From NCBI GenBank assembly GCA_963514095.1, contig OY741264.1, positions 18,295,553-18,359,552 on the forward strand: a stretch of DNA of 64,000 bases. Reading direction: 5' to 3'. This DNA is from Eutrigla gurnardus (taxonomy: Eukaryota; Chordata; Actinopteri; Perciformes; Triglidae). The notes beneath the pieces are model-generated. The model saw only the letters and a list, made by a program, of their open reading frames with translations. It was not told the DNA's origin and made no database searches. The position numbers were made by a program, and so were the translations under genes. Position 1 is the first letter of the stretch; each line of letters begins with the position of its first letter. Below, piece by piece: positions 23,887-36,761 of the stretch.

Positions 23887-24645
23887 ATGAAGATAATTCT
23901 TTCTAAGAGCCCTGTGACTAGACGGAGCAAGAATGCCATAATTTAGCTGCAAGCTATCTATGTCAAGAAGAAAACACAATGTGTAATTTAATATTCTTTC
24001 TCACCATATGAGTTTACACTCATGGATGATGTGGCAGTAGTTAATATTCCTCTATTAACTCTTACCTTCCAGCGCTTGTTATTTTCATATTGTATTTATT
24101 TTCAGTTTGCTATTGTTTTACCATTGCTTTTTTGTAACATTTCAGCACATACTATCCCAGGTTTGTTGGTGTTACAATTGTTATATGTTTTACATCAAGT
24201 AGGCTACTGGTTTAATTTAAAGCAAACACACAAGCACATTTTATACCCAAACACCAGGAAGATATGTTGAATATAATAAAAAGCCAGCTTTAATAAAAGC
24301 TGAGGGAGCAGGCAGCTGTACAACTGAAAAAAGAACCAAACTGAGGGCAAACTGGTAAGACACAAGGAACCTGAGTGACGGATGCCAAACAGAGACATCA
24401 GCAACTGGAACACAGAAGCGCACTCACACTCACCAGGTGATCCGCCTGAGTTGAACATATGTCATCACGTTGTAATAGGATTATAGTCTATATCAAGGCC
24501 ACATGCGTACCTGTGCATGTGCTCCTGCATGAACTGTACCATGTCGAAATACACCTCTTCCAACCGCACCGGGTCTGAAGTAGTTCACCAGTGGAAACAT
24601 GGATCTGTATTGAAAGATACAGTGTATCCAACCGAGGACCGACCA

Positions 24646-24790
24646 GTGGTCTTTAGTCTCAGTGGGTCCCACCACTGGTCTCTAACAGGTCTGTAGTCTC
24701 AGTGGGTCCCACCACTGATCTGTAATTGGTCTGTAGTCTCAGTGGGTCCCACCACTGGTCTGTAACAGGTCTGTAGTCTCAGTGGGCCAG
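24646..24790. repeat. 40-bp minisatellite, ~3.5 units
   Basis: The phrase tagtctcagtgggtccca recurs with an exact 40-base period (agtctc at 24655, 24695, 24735 and 24775). Units end ctggtctgtaaca with small changes. Confidence 0.9.
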
Positions 24791-24799
24791 CAGTCTCAC

Positions 24800-26024
24800 C
24801 CCCTCTAACAAAAGCAGCCTCCGATGACGCAAAATTACCATGTTTGTGTCATCGGGCGGCTCTTTTTCAGAATAGAAAAACGGAGATCTCTCGTCTCTGA
24901 GGAAAATGAGGGAATGATGCACGACCATTCAAACATACTACCGGGTTTCTAACCATACAAAGCTCAATGCAAATGGGTGAAGTATTCCTTTAACAACACG
25001 ACACAGGGAAAGACATGGAGTCAATACCAAAAAAAATAAGCTGGATGAGAAGACACAACCCAGTAGCCTATAGGTTACAGGTATGGAGAAAGCAGGAAAA
25101 ACCACAAAGACACGAAGTCAAACACACGACACAAAATAAAACAGGAAATACACAACCTAAGACCATGACAGCAACCACATCAAGTACAGTTCCGTTCTGT
25201 CCACTCAATTGATTTCATTGATGTCATTAACCTGAAAACCATTATGTTTAACTGAACCTGACCAAGGAATGTTATGTTTTTATTAATTAAATTCACAACT
25301 TTAACCACGTGTTTAAAACAGTGACTGTAACCTTGGAGAAAGAAAATTTTACTTGAAAACATAATTAAGAATGCGGTTTAGTTGTATGGGAATGTGATGT
25401 TTTAAAGGAGGCAGGGTTGGTGTTGGGCAGGTAATATAGTGTGAGTTTATCACAGCATTTGTTGCTATAAACAGCTACCTGGATCTGGAAACAATGCTGG
25501 TGAGAGGGAACCAAAACCGGAAAGTTGTGGTTACTCTGTAATGTTGAGAGGCAATCAAACAGTGACATTGGGACTGGCAAACCTAGTGGTCCCATAGTGG
25601 TCAAGGCTAAAAGCTGCAATATGCCTCACTGCTGAGAACAGTAGGAACCTTTGACTTCTAAAGGATGAGGTGAACTTGACAGTAATAGCTTCCGACTGTG
25701 ACAGATACATTGGTGGCTTTTCATGGTTTCTGAGCCGTGCTCCGGTGCACAAAGAAGCTGCATGTCAGCGCAACCAAACACCGGCGGTAAATAATGACAA
25801 CAAGAGCAACTGCCACGCACATGAGCTCATCCTTTGACAAGCCCCGACCACCCTTCAGCAGAGTGGCAGGGAGCTTCAGAGTGGTGACACGGCTCTTCCA
25901 GTCATCTGTTACAATAGAGGCCCGACTCGTTTCGTCTGATCCCACTGACCGCTTTCAACTGCTGCCAGGGCCACAGGAAGCCAGTCATGCTCAGTGTGTA
26001 AGTGTGTGTGTGTCTGTGTGTGTC

Positions 26025-26065
<41 letters not shown>

Positions 26066-26760
26066 AGCAGGGAAGGGATCTCTTGTCTCTCGATTTTCCG
26101 CCCTGATTGGAGTGAATGAGTGGCCATTCTTTTGCCCAGCTAAATTTCCCCATCGCTCATTCTCTGTGAGTTCACAGTGTGGAGGCAAACTGACACACTC
26201 TTAAAGGTGGAGACGTGACATCATCCCAGACTCGATGCTTTACATGCGAAGGATGCAAGCCGATGCAGACTATGAGGTCTTAAAAATGTTTTATGTCTGG
26301 TAAATTTAATGGTCCGTAGTCGTAACCAATACAAAGAGACAGGGATCTCATCCTCAGCATTTCTGCCTAATCAGTTGTAATGTATTTTTGATGCCAAAAT
26401 GCAAGAGGCCAAGACACGGTTTTAATTAATTAGATTACACCTGAGCTTCTCAAAATGTCTACTGTGAAAAAAGGGTCTAAATGAACGGTAGATCAGGAAG
26501 TGGATGTGTTTGCCATGATGGCACCCATTGGTTTTGGTAATGACAAGAGTTTGTAAGACATTTTGGCCGTTGCCATCTTATTTCAGAAAATCAGAAGTGA
26601 GACGAGAGGGTGAATTACAACAGAATGCCGAATAAGACATTTTTAGGTGACTAACAAGGTAACAATTGACCAGACAATGCTGTGGTAGCAACCTGTCAAT
26701 CACAAAGTTAGCAAACATTTTGGCTATGAAATAAGATACTGCTTGACACCTTTATCCAAC
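24800..26760. other. Stretch without a recognisable gene
   Basis: I see only a (TG)n tract and unassigned unique-looking sequence. The open frame at 25794-26204 spans the TG repeat and is probably chance. Confidence 0.45.
26001..26062. repeat. (TG)n microsatellite with tctg interruptions
   Basis: TG repeats with tctg and gagtg interruptions, followed by a clean run from about 26029. Confidence 0.9.
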
Positions 26761-26764
26761 CTTA

Positions 26765-27435
26765 TTGTCAAAACAGAATAAAAAAGGGACCATGACAACA
26801 CCAAAAAGCCAGCAAAGTGACAATCTTGTCATCATACTTTGTATGCTACTCTCGGGGGACATTCACCAGTGCCCTGGCCCTAATATCAACGTTACAAGCG
26901 GTCTGTCTGCTGTGGTTGGTAAATGCCGTTTCACTACACGACAGCTTGCCTCCACCGATCGCTGTACACCACAGGTTACCGGTAACGCAATTCATTTGAA
27001 CAACCCTGTTAGTAGTAGGCAAGCATTAGCGGTGCCAATCAGTATACTAGCTGTTTTGTCCAAAATAGCAGAAAAATATAGCAGAACAACTGATAAATCG
27101 CCGTAAATACCAGCTCCTTTGAATTGCACCCCATGCAGTTTGGTTTTAGATCAAACCATTCAACAGAGACTGCGATATCCTTTCTAGAGAAAAGAATATC
27201 AGATCTAAGCTTTATAAGGGGGGAGTTGTTGCAGCTGCATTCTTAGATCTAAAGAAAGCCTTTGACACTGTGCATCACGGCGTCCTTCTCACTAAGCTTT
27301 CCTGGTACAATTTCTCCCCTAATACCAGATATATGAAGTCTTATCTTGAAGGTCGAACTCAGAGAGTAAGGGCAAATGGTGAGCTATCCTCTGTCCTTGG
27401 TTGTAGTTTTGGTGTCCCCCAAGGTTCTAAATGTT
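26765..27435 (+). pseudogene. Internally deleted LINE (N-terminus and RT fragment)
   Basis: 26765-27106 encodes a LINE ORF2-like N-terminus with the typical block LLSGDIHQCPGP. Shortly after, 27124-27430 encodes RT fingers and palm: FGFRSNHSTETAISFL, then after a frame change AAFLDLKKAFDTVHH and FGVPQGS. The endonuclease domain that should lie between them is missing, and the sequence ends just before the catalytic YADD block. It is thus a deletion derivative. L2/CR1/Rex-group by motif style. Confidence 0.75.
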
Positions 27436-27643
27436 TGTACCGTGTTTCCTCAACGGTTTTGCCGTAGCGTTGTGTTTTATGTTTGTGTTGCAGGCGGCGT
27501 CCTGAATGTGTTGGAATGTTTTGTTTGTGTGTGCGCTGGGATGCTACGCTTGTGCTAATATAATAAAAGGTTGTCTGTGAATTCCGGTGTCAGTCCCGCT
27601 TGACTCAGCTGCGTTAGTGGTAGCGGGCAGCCGCACCGTTACA
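27433..27643 (+). repeat. LTR-like segment at the LINE breakpoint
   Basis: Directly after the RT homology stops, a segment beginning tgtttgtaccgtgtt and ending accgttaca carries an AATAAA signal near 27561 and then ggttgtctgtgaattcc. This resembles the R-U5 part of an LTR. I see no target duplication, so this is a tentative call. Confidence 0.3.
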
Positions 27644-28919
27644 GGGACTTTATTTTGGAAAAATTGATGTATGGTAATCTATGGCATGTGAAATAAATGT
27701 TTATTTTTATATTGTTTTTTTATTTTTTTAAATGTTGTCATTGATTACACATATGATGTTTTTCAATTTAAAACATAATTGTGTATGTCTAGTACAGGAG
27801 TAAGATGGTAGGCGTGACTGAGCTTCTCTGTTGGGTTTACTCTTCAGACCCGGAGGTTGCTAAGTTGATGGTTATTCTGCTTTACTACATAGTGAAATTC
27901 TGTCATTGATATGAACAGGTTCAATCGTGAATAATGTAGAAAAAAATCTCACTAATAATGTTGTGTAAAGTAGTTGACAGGAAAAGGTTTTCAGTAGGAT
28001 CAGCCTTCATAAAGCAACCTGTGTTTGAGTCATTTCAAATTCACTTATACATTTCGTCTAACAGGACGAGAACTTTTCTTTCAAATCATTGCCCTTCCTT
28101 TCAACTAAGCTGCCGCTTGCAGCAACCCGTATTAAATTACTGTATAAATCAGGGCATGCAGGGTCTTGATGGTGAATACTGCAGCGGGTGTGTTTGTGTG
28201 TGTGCAGAATAGAGTTTACACATTTTTACAGATTTCTTTCACTGTAACCAAGGATGGACTTGATATATGCCAGACTTTCACCTAATATCTCTTCCAATCC
28301 TTGTGAAAATGATGACTCAATCATCGCCTGGGGTAATGACTGTTTACACTCTTTTTTTTTTACGATCAATCTGTTCAGTGGGAGTGTTAACGCCCAGACT
28401 CGTATCCCTTGCCCCGGGTCGTTTGTTAAATTTTTTTTTTTCGTAAAGTACGAATACGATAATGAGCCTTTGCAAAGTCCTTGGCCGGAAACGTGGAACA
28501 GATATTATATGTGAAAGTTGTGCTGAAGGTGGAGGGCCAACACTGAGAGGTTACATGGACTGAGGGCACTCTGGCAAGCGCCGACATCCTCCCACACAGC
28601 AGCAGCAAGCATCAAACCATGCAACAGCTCAGAAAAACACATACACTGACACCACACAGGCAGATTAGTACACACATTACAATACAAACATACATGCAAC
28701 ACCAGATAATGCAGTTTCTACACTTAATCCTAAAAGCAATATTTAAACTGTTTTCACGGCTAATGATAATGAATATTCCAAAGGGATGCACGATGTTATC
28801 GGCAAGGTATCTGTATCGGCCGATATTGACGTTAAAATGTACTATTGGATATCAGATAATATGCTGATATATTAAACCGATATATAAAGACTGCTGCTTC
28901 ATAGATTAAATCAGATTAA

Positions 28920-29540
28920 ATGCCCGAGGGCGCGAGGATTGCGTGTGCAGCGCGACACGACATGTCACCTACGTCAATTTGCAGCAGAGCGAGGGAGAAG
29001 TTCAAAATGTCAGCGGTGTGGAAGTTTTTTAAGGTGTCAGAAACGGATAGCAAAGTTTGTATTTGCAATGATTGTTCAGCGTCGGTGATGCGAGGAGGAG
29101 CCAAGATGCATTCTTTTAACACCACAAACTTAATTGTCCATTTGAAGAACCGTCATCCGGAACGTTACAACGAGTTTGTGTCAACAAAGAAGGACATGGG
29201 GAAACAACAGGTAACCGGCGAGAGAAAAACTCAGCAGCTGCCTCTTCTCCAGTCCTTGGATGAAGCCAAGAATTACAACCACGACCACCCGAGGGCAAAA
29301 GCCATCACTCAGAAACTGATGGAGTGTATCACTCTGGACAACCAGCCGTTTTCATTCGTTGAGACATCGGATTCCGCAGAGTCTTGAACTACGTTGAGCC
29401 TCGCTACACAGTCCCCAGTCAGAGGTATTTTTCTGATGTAGCCTTACCGGAGTTGCAAGCGGTCATTTGCAACAACATTGGAAAGCTTATTTCCAATGTC
29501 GCTTCGGTGAGTTTTACCACAGACATTTGCCCTGTTTGTG
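28920..29540 (+). pseudogene. hAT transposase N-terminus with BED zinc finger
   Basis: The BED domain binds the transposon ends. In the first frame (28920-29387), residues about 32-85 form it: SAVWKFFKVS, then C49-x2-C52 (CNDC) and H74-x4-H79 (HLKNRH). A linker with QKLMECITLDNQPFSFVE follows. The frame is shifted near 29370, and the next frame continues (FRRVLNYVEPRY, LPELQAVICNN, VSFTTDIC) until about 29535, where similarity stops. The RNase H-like catalytic core and hATC dimerisation region are absent, so it is non-functional. Confidence 0.85.
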
Positions 29541-29704
29541 GGTATTGTTATGATTGTCTCAGGGTGAGCATCATCTAAGCCTGTTTTAAGTAGGAGGTCT
29601 TACTTGCCATATTTATTTATTGTCATAACTTGTTTAAGTATTTTTCTTATTTTTATGTTAAGCTTTGTATTTTATGTCTGCATTTGCTGTTGGGCCAACA
29701 CTAA

Positions 29705-31110
29705 GGGCCTGATTTACTAAGATCCCAGATAAGGGATAAGATAAGATAAGAACGTGGGAGAGAGTAGGTGCAAATGAAAGATGAAATTTGAAGCCATTGA
29801 ATTGGAGGAGGCAAACAAACATATTCTTATACAAATCAAGAGGAGATGGCAAGATGTTAGAAGAACAGCAAAGGAAAAAATGGCTAATAATAATACCTCG
29901 GCAAATAAAACAGGTGGTGGACCGGCAGAGGACATCCCCCTGTCTTCAGTTGAGCAGCAGGTGCTGCTGACTTTCTCCGATGAACAGATTGTAGGTATTC
30001 AAGGATTTGACACCCTTGAGCCAGAAACGGCAGAGCAAGGTATGCCCATGATAGCACAAACACGCATTTCTTTTATTGGATACATTTAATTTATTTATTT
30101 TTACGCTCAGGCGGGACACTTGTGCCATCTTTACGCACACCAGGCAGCTGGTCAGTGCTGTATCTGGGCTGACGATAGCCATCAATGCCCTGGCAAAAGG
30201 GTTCGAGGATGGCATACAGGGATTCGGAAGGTCATGAAACACTGAGCAGCCGGGAGAGGGAGGGGAGATCGCAGGAGGAGATGGGACGCGCGTTACGCAC
30301 TAGTGGATACCAGCGCAACCTGAGAAAAAGGAAAGAAAATAGATAATGGCAATTTCAACATTAATTTTGTTTAAATTTAGGCTGGGTTTTCGTTTTTTGG
30401 TGGCTGCTATTGTTTTGTTTGGTTAGAGATAGTTAGGCTATACTGCCTATGGGCCACAATATATTATATGTTATGGTTGATCAATGTGTTTTTCTCCTTG
30501 TTTAATTGTGTGAAAAATAAAACAAATGCACACCTCTCAAATGGTTTATGAAAAATGGCTTTGAATCAGATTGGCCCGTGTCTGCAATTCCGCAGCATTG
30601 AGTTGTCCCACATGTGGCCGGTGTGGATTCTCCTCCACGTCCAAGGCATCATGCTTGATATGTCTCTATTATTTTTTCTTCAGTCATTCCAAAAATGTTG
30701 ACGTGAGCAGAAAAGACTTGTTCTCACCATCGCCTTTCGTTGTGTCTATGCCTCCTCCTTGCTACAACGGCCGCAGCCATGTGAGTGTAAAGCTGTGCCA
30801 GTTAATACATGACTTTCAAACGTGCTAAATAAAGATGCAAAATCAGCGAATGCAATTAGTTCCAGGTTTGGTAAATCACATTGCGTGCGCTAAATTAATA
30901 TTTTTGCATCTACTCCTCCCAATATTTTGTGTGTTCTGGCAGAGACGCCCATATTTACATATTCATTAAGGGAAACACGCTTAATGGATGGCGCGTGCTA
31001 TTTTGTCCGTTGGGGAGGGACGCAATCCTCGTTGCGTCCGGTTAGTAGATCAGCTTCAACATGTGTTTGCACACGTTTTTACACACGCAAACCTTAAGTA
31101 AATCAGGCCC
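29705..31110 (+). mobile_element. PIF/Harbinger element nested in the hAT
   Basis: Left end gggcctgatttact is matched by agtaaatcaggccc at the right, with TAA on both flanks (29702-29704 and 31111-31113). A TWA duplication of 3 bp is typical of PIF/Harbinger. It carries a Myb/SANT-like ORF but no recognisable DDE transposase in the 1.4 kb, so it is a deletion derivative. Confidence 0.85.
29781..30089 (+). pseudogene. Harbinger Myb-like DNA-binding protein fragment
   Basis: Harbinger elements encode a Myb/SANT-like partner that binds DNA and works with the transposase. The frame shows the typical second half: IKRRWQDVRRTAKEKM, the KTGGGP linker and QQVLLTFSDEQIVGIQG. The upstream helices at 29740-29790 are in another frame with a stop, and the C-terminal region after about 30045 looks intronic. 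It is a degenerate remnant. Confidence 0.75.
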
Positions 31111-31174
31111 TAAGAGTATAAATAATAATGTGTTAATTTCACTACAGAAGAGACTTGATGATCCCTGCAATTAG

Positions 31175-31214
<40 letters not shown>
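31175..31214. repeat. (GT)n microsatellite
   Basis: About 20 GT units followed by a G run. Confidence 0.9.
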
Positions 31215-31217
<3 letters not shown>

Positions 31218-31505
31218 GGGGGGGCGTATATATGTATATATTGTATATACTGTATATATTGGTATTGGTTAAGGGCCAAATGAGTTGTAAAATATTGGCA
31301 TATCAGACATTGGCAAAAAATCCAATATTGTGCATCCCTAATATTCCACTAATATTATTACATGCAGTCATGTGTTTTTACATTGCGTTTTGTCTGAACC
31401 GACCATCTTTCAATAGACAAGGTGGTTTAAGACTCATCAACCACATGAAATACAATTCTCAGATCATTCCCAGACAAATCAACAACCATCTACACTTGGA
31501 CTCAT

Positions 31506-32086
31506 CCATCCATCCATCCATCCATTTTCTACCGCTTTATCCTGGGGGGTGGGGGGGGACCGATCCCAGCTGTCATTGGGCGAAGGCAGGGTACATTCTG
31601 GCCAGGACGCCAGTGTAATATTCTCAGAGAATACGATTTCCGACCGGTCCCTGAAGTATACATGAATGTGATTGGTACAGGGACGTGTGTTTTTCTTTAC
31701 TTCCTAGTTCTACTGCAGACAAGATGCAGACTGCTGTATGTTCCCGAAGTGGTGAATAAAAAAGTATAGTTAGCAGCACGTCGTGTGTTGGCTCAACTTA
31801 TGTTCCACAAGACAGAACAAGACAGCCAGTCTATCACAGGGCTAACATAGAGAGACAAACAACCATTCACGCTCACATTCACACCTACGGGCAATTTAGA
31901 GTCATCAATTAACCTATCCCCATCCTGCATGCATGTCTTTGGACTGTGGGAGGAAGCCAGAGAACCCGGAGAGAACCCACGCTTACACGGGGAGGCCATG
32001 CAAACTCCACACAGAAGGAACCCGAACCCGACCCGGGACCCTCTTGCTGTGAGGCAACAGTGCTACCTACTACACCACTGTGCAGT
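31506..32086 (-). mobile_element. tRNA-derived SINE with (TGGA)n tail and 13-bp duplication
   Basis: The minus strand starts at 32086 with a tRNA-like head (A-box tggtgtagtaggtagc, B-box-like gggttcgggttcc). It continues with the common fish repeat body (tggagtttgcatg, gtgggttctctccgggt, cagtccaaagacatgc) and ends in (TGGA)n at 31506-31525. Exact direct repeats cacttggactcat flank it (31493-31505 and 32087-32099). It is interrupted by an LTR-like insert at 31614-31824. Confidence 0.85.
31614..31824 (+). mobile_element. 211-bp solo-LTR-like insert inside the SINE
   Basis: The insert starts tgtaatattctcagag and ends acagaacaagaca, so it has TG...CA ends. It is flanked by gccag on both sides (31609-31613 and 31825-31829), a 5-bp duplication. 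An AATAAA signal lies near 31754. Size, ends and duplication fit a solo LTR (Copia-like size). Removing it restores the continuous SINE body. Confidence 0.75.
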
Positions 32087-32344
32087 CACTTGGACTCATG
32101 TTACCGTTAAACATGGTGGCAGGAGGAGTCAACGACACGCAGGAGACCCATGCAACACCAACTCACACCCATGGGACTAATTCACTCGATTGGCTGGGTG
32201 GGTCCACAGCTCACCTTCCCCCCAAGGTGAGAGGGCTGCGGGTCCAGGAGTCACAGGCCTGTCATGGTGTTAACGACCCCACAAGAGGTTAGAACTGGAG
32301 AAGCCTCTTGGATGAGAGGAGAAACGTCGACAAAAACTTAAAGC

Positions 32345-32966
32345 AAGTCCGATGAACGTAATGTTAGTTGTCTTTTTTTCCCTCTTCTCACCAGCATCAT
32401 CTGGTCCATTTGAGGAGCTCCCTGCCACATCCTCATCATTCTTGGCGCCATTCTCTGCTGTGTTTGATAGGTCGATAGCCTCACATGTCTTTCATCACGT
32501 CAACGAGCTGCTTGGGAAAGTTACTTTGCAGCCCAGTTAGCATTATGATATTTATGCACATTAAAAAAACAATATCCAAGTCTTTCATAATGCTTGAAAG
32601 AAGGTGTGTTTCTCCATCTTTTCTTTTGGCCATGCAGCTCTGCTCCAGCTCTGCAAACTGTTGGCTGGTTGGTTAGTGTCCAACACACAGAGCTGAGACA
32701 CAGTGTGACGTAAAAACGCAGATCAAGAATGACCAGTCTTCATCTTCATCTGAAAAAATGCTCCATTCAGAATAAGGTCTCATACACCACAACCGCTACA
32801 CCACACCTGCAGGACTTTTTCACTTTTCACTAATATAATAACTTTTTTAATGATGTGTGTATTACAGTCAAATGTATATGACTACTTTTTTCTCATATGA
32901 GGCGGCATACTCCCTTTGATAAAAAAAATCCCCTCATCTGCCCCAAAGTGGCTGCATGGACATGTT

Positions 32967-32999
<33 letters not shown>

Positions 33000-35222
33000 C
33001 TGCTGTCAGTTGTTTAAAGACAATCACACAAAACAAAGGCAGTCACTTTCTGACAGTTCTAATCTTGGATTACAAATCAAAGAAGGTGCCGGAACTTGAA
33101 CAGAAAAAAAAAAAAACCACAATGTGACTCTTCTTTGTGCTCTGACTGGCAAGAAAACTAAAAGAAAAGGAGTGGGAGGAGTAACTTGGTCTCCTACATG
33201 ATTACGTTCCCATACAACTCAACTGCACTCTGGATTACATTTCTTTGGAAAAAAAAATTTCGGGACCAAATGGTCACAGTGTGGAACATGTGGTGAACGA
33301 ACACAACTACATAGTTATGTTTAGGCAACTAAACTACTTGTTTCGCACAGGAAACTAACATCAGTCTCCTGGGTGGATGTCCTGTGTTTCTTGACCCGTC
33401 CTCCACCCAGACCTCCTCCCTATGTGCACTTCTGCAGACTTGTTTGAAATGTGTATATGTGAGAGCAAACATAATTCACGACAAAAGGTTTCCCTCAGGA
33501 GAGCAGGCTGGGAAGGCGTGGTGGGTCATAGAGGAACTAAACACATAGCTTGACCCAGATGTTTGCCATTGCTATGACAACAAGTGAAAGCTACCGCTAG
33601 CTTAGCCAAACCACCCGATCAATAAACACCCATAAGATGACAAAATGGCCCATATAAAATTAACCAACAATAACCATCAACAGCCATCACCCTAAGGACT
33701 TTAGCAAAGCGTTGTCACGCGTTGGGACGGATTAATTAGAAAGATAAAAGCGACATTCATGGGAAGTTAGCTAGCATAAATGCCGGTTGTTAGCATCGTA
33801 ATTAAGTAGCAAATTTGACACTTTAAACTAGCAAATTTGCACTTTTTTTCTCAAAATATTGCCCACCTCTCTGGGCTCCTTTTTTCCTTTTTTTTCCTAC
33901 AGTGGCCCTAATACGCTGTCGTAATTCATTAAAATTAAATTGTATTTTATTATTTTATTTTAAAAGAATGGTTTATGCTGTTGAAGTCTAATCCGCTCCA
34001 AAAATATCAGTGGACTATTTTGAGGAAGCAGATTCACCCAATCTGTCAGACTGCGAGAGTATGCTCTGTTATGATAATCTTTCACTGAGTGATCCATGCA
34101 GCGAGTCCTCCTCTCTTCCGGTCTGGTCTGTGAATCCGCGAGTGATCCGTGTTTGTAAGTCTGCAGCTCTTCCGACTGACGACGGAGTGATACACAGTAA
34201 CAAACCCTCTGCTGCTTTGAGCTACGGCTGAAGTTTAACTCAGTGGAAGTCATTGAACCACCTTCTCTTGTCCATGTAAACTTCTAGCAGCCACTTGCTT
34301 GGGTAAAATGATGGACTAGGTAATGTTAAAATGTGATTTTACAGGTTTTAAGAGAGTAGTGAGTCACGCAATCAAACGTTTCAATTATATTTTGACTGGC
34401 GTCAGTAGCAAGTGAACCGGGTGAATGTTGACAGCAGACTTGACTCACCCGGATCAGTTAAAGAATCCGGGTGATACAAGTGGGTGAGCAAATCTTCTCC
34501 TATCTCTACTGGGAAGAGATGCATTCAATTGTTTTGCAAAAAGTGTTGCACTTCCCTGACTCTGAGTTTCCAAGCAAAGAACAAAATAAGAAGCGATCAA
34601 ATTCAATAGCCAAGATTATTGTTCCCATATGATATTATTACCTGAGCTCATCTTTACCAGCCCTCGTTATGAGTTCCAATTGGAGCTCATTTGAGGATGT
34701 GATTAGATTCCTTAAGCTGCTGCCCCCGCGACCCGACACCGGATAAGCTGTTGAAGATGAGATGAGATTCCTGATAGTAGATAATACTTATTCTCAGCAT
34801 GTTGCATGGGGGTCTGTGTATATTTTCCAGACCCCCCAGGTTGAGCACTGGATTGTGTGATGAGGATGCGTAATGCTCAAAGTCGAAGTTGCAGGTCATG
34901 TCATGCCCAGTGAGGAGAACACACCTTCACACTTTACAGCCCTGTAGCCTAATGACGTTCTAAACTGCATTCTCAATTACACTTTGAGGGAAATTTAGTT
35001 CCTCCTGGATTACAGTGATTCACCTTGAAAAACGAAACAAAATAAAACAAAAACACAACAAAAAAACTTGGTTTAGTGTAATTAAACATCATTGGTTGGC
35101 TTAAAATAAGCAGGTATGCTATGTTATTAAAACTAAGGATGGGAATTATGAATAAAATGATATTGTGAATTATTGTCAAAGGAATCATATTTTGTCATGG
35201 ATTGGCTTTGTTGACGTATCAT
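32345..35222. other. Stretch without a recognisable gene
   Basis: Contains a dispersed repeat (33190-33470) and a short CA run near 32985. The open frames at 32352-32540, 33960-34253 and 34010-34231 have no recognisable domain. Confidence 0.45.
33190..33470. repeat. Dispersed repeat copy
   Basis: Combines both halves of the family seen at 20325-20440 (gttcccatacaact) and 6440-6720 (tctcctgggtg, cctccctatg). It is non-coding. Confidence 0.5.
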
Positions 35223-35356
35223 TAGTGATGTCCAAATGAAGCTTCGTGAAGAATTTTCTTTATTTTCTGAGCCCAATAGATGGCGCTCTCTGTTCAACAA
35301 AGGGTTGAAAGCAATGGAAATATATCAGCCTTCAACCCTTTGTTGAACAGAGAGTG
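35223..35356. mobile_element. Truncated hairpin MITE (hAT-like)
   Basis: Starts tagtgatgtccaaatgaagc and folds back on itself: the arm with ctctctgttcaacaaaggg is answered by ccctttgttgaacagagag. The right arm stops near 35355, so the right terminus is lost. The complete relative is at 38967-39161. Confidence 0.8.
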
Positions 35357-36761
35357 TCTTTTCAAAATATACTTGTCTTCACAGGAAGTTATGTTTTAGG
35401 CAATAAAAGCATATAGTTAGGTTTAAAAAAAAGAGCCTGGTTGACGTTAACTTGACTCACATAGCAAATTAATCTAGCAACTCATGTAAGTCACGTGAAT
35501 AACGACCCCATTTTATTTTTCAGTTTCAGACAGATCGACTTTGTTAGCTGAAAATGCAACTTTGCTGGAAGATTTACTCATATTTAGCTGGCTAGCTAAT
35601 TGAGCTAAGCGTAATCCATAAATTATTAACTTGCCATCACTTCTCCAGCTGATTTTTTTTTTTTAATGGAAACCCTGTAAAAAATGGTCAATATGGTCTT
35701 AAATATGTACTTGATAGTTATGTGACATGCTAAAAAACTACGACTAAACTTCTTGTGTCTTTGGTTCATTATGATATATTTTGTAAGGAATAAAATTAAG
35801 TTTGAATTAAGTTTGAACTACTTGTTTAAATCTATGTGAAACTCACTCACTAAAAGAGAAAATTATAATCTGAGAAGTAACTAAAGTGGAATAAAAAGTA
35901 CATTTGCCTCTGAAAGTGTAGTAAAGTATAAAGTAGCATTAACTCAAAAGAAAATAATGCCACTTGCATGATTGTTTTATTCATGTTTCATGTATCTATT
36001 TTTGTTTCTAAACATATGTCTATGTTGATGAACCTATTAACATTTTCTTTGCTATATAGATGAGACATCATACAATATTCCAACTATGAACTCGTGCAGG
36101 CTGTCTGTATTTGTTGCTATCTATCTCCATCGTGTGGCCTACTTTGGTACTGCGTTATGTCTCAGGCATTTTGATCATCTGGATGCAAGTACAGTGAAAA
36201 TACATTTTAAATCCATGAGTGCCTTGGTCACAGAAATAAGCCAATTCTAAAAGCCTCTTGAAAATGAAGTTCAGAGCTGAAGACTGAGATCTGTCTGGGA
36301 TCAAGGATTATTTTGTATGAGAGAATGATAAAAGTCAGCAGATTTTCTCTCGAAAAATATCTCAAACCTCGTCATGTGCATACAAACTCTCATCAAACAA
36401 GGCTGATGTATTTCATATGATTTTATTGTGCAGCCCCCTTTTTTAACTTATTTTTGTATTCTAATTTTGCTCCCACTGTCTCTTTTTTGCTTTCTCCACG
36501 AGGATCAGTACAATGTTATACATGCTCTTGACATATCACAAATTAGTTCCCTCCTGTGTGGGTCTGGATGGTGGACAAGTCAAATAACAGGGTTTCCACC
36601 AGGTGACTACTATTGTTGTACATGTCCTGTTCCAGACAAATAATTTAGTTTCAATCTTTTGATCATTTTAATCCAAACCATGATGTTTTTTTTTTTTACT
36701 AAACCTATTTTTTCCTTAATGTTTTACGCACATTCACGGGATATGAAGCCAGACCAGAACC

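Larger units (their letters stand above)
28781..31340 (+). mobile_element. hAT transposon with 8-bp target duplication
   Basis: The left end aagggatgcac and right end gtgcatcccta are inverted repeats (one mismatch in the outer base). Exact 8-bp direct repeats atattcca flank it (28773-28780 and 31341-31348), the hAT signature. Internal sequence carries a BED zinc finger and the start of the transposase; the catalytic part is lost. A Harbinger element (29705-31110) and a (GT)n tract lie inside. Confidence 0.9.

Noticed and set aside
24640..24800. Possible CRISPR-like array
   Set aside because: The 40-bp units are contiguous without unique spacers, and the DNA is from a vertebrate; it is a minisatellite.
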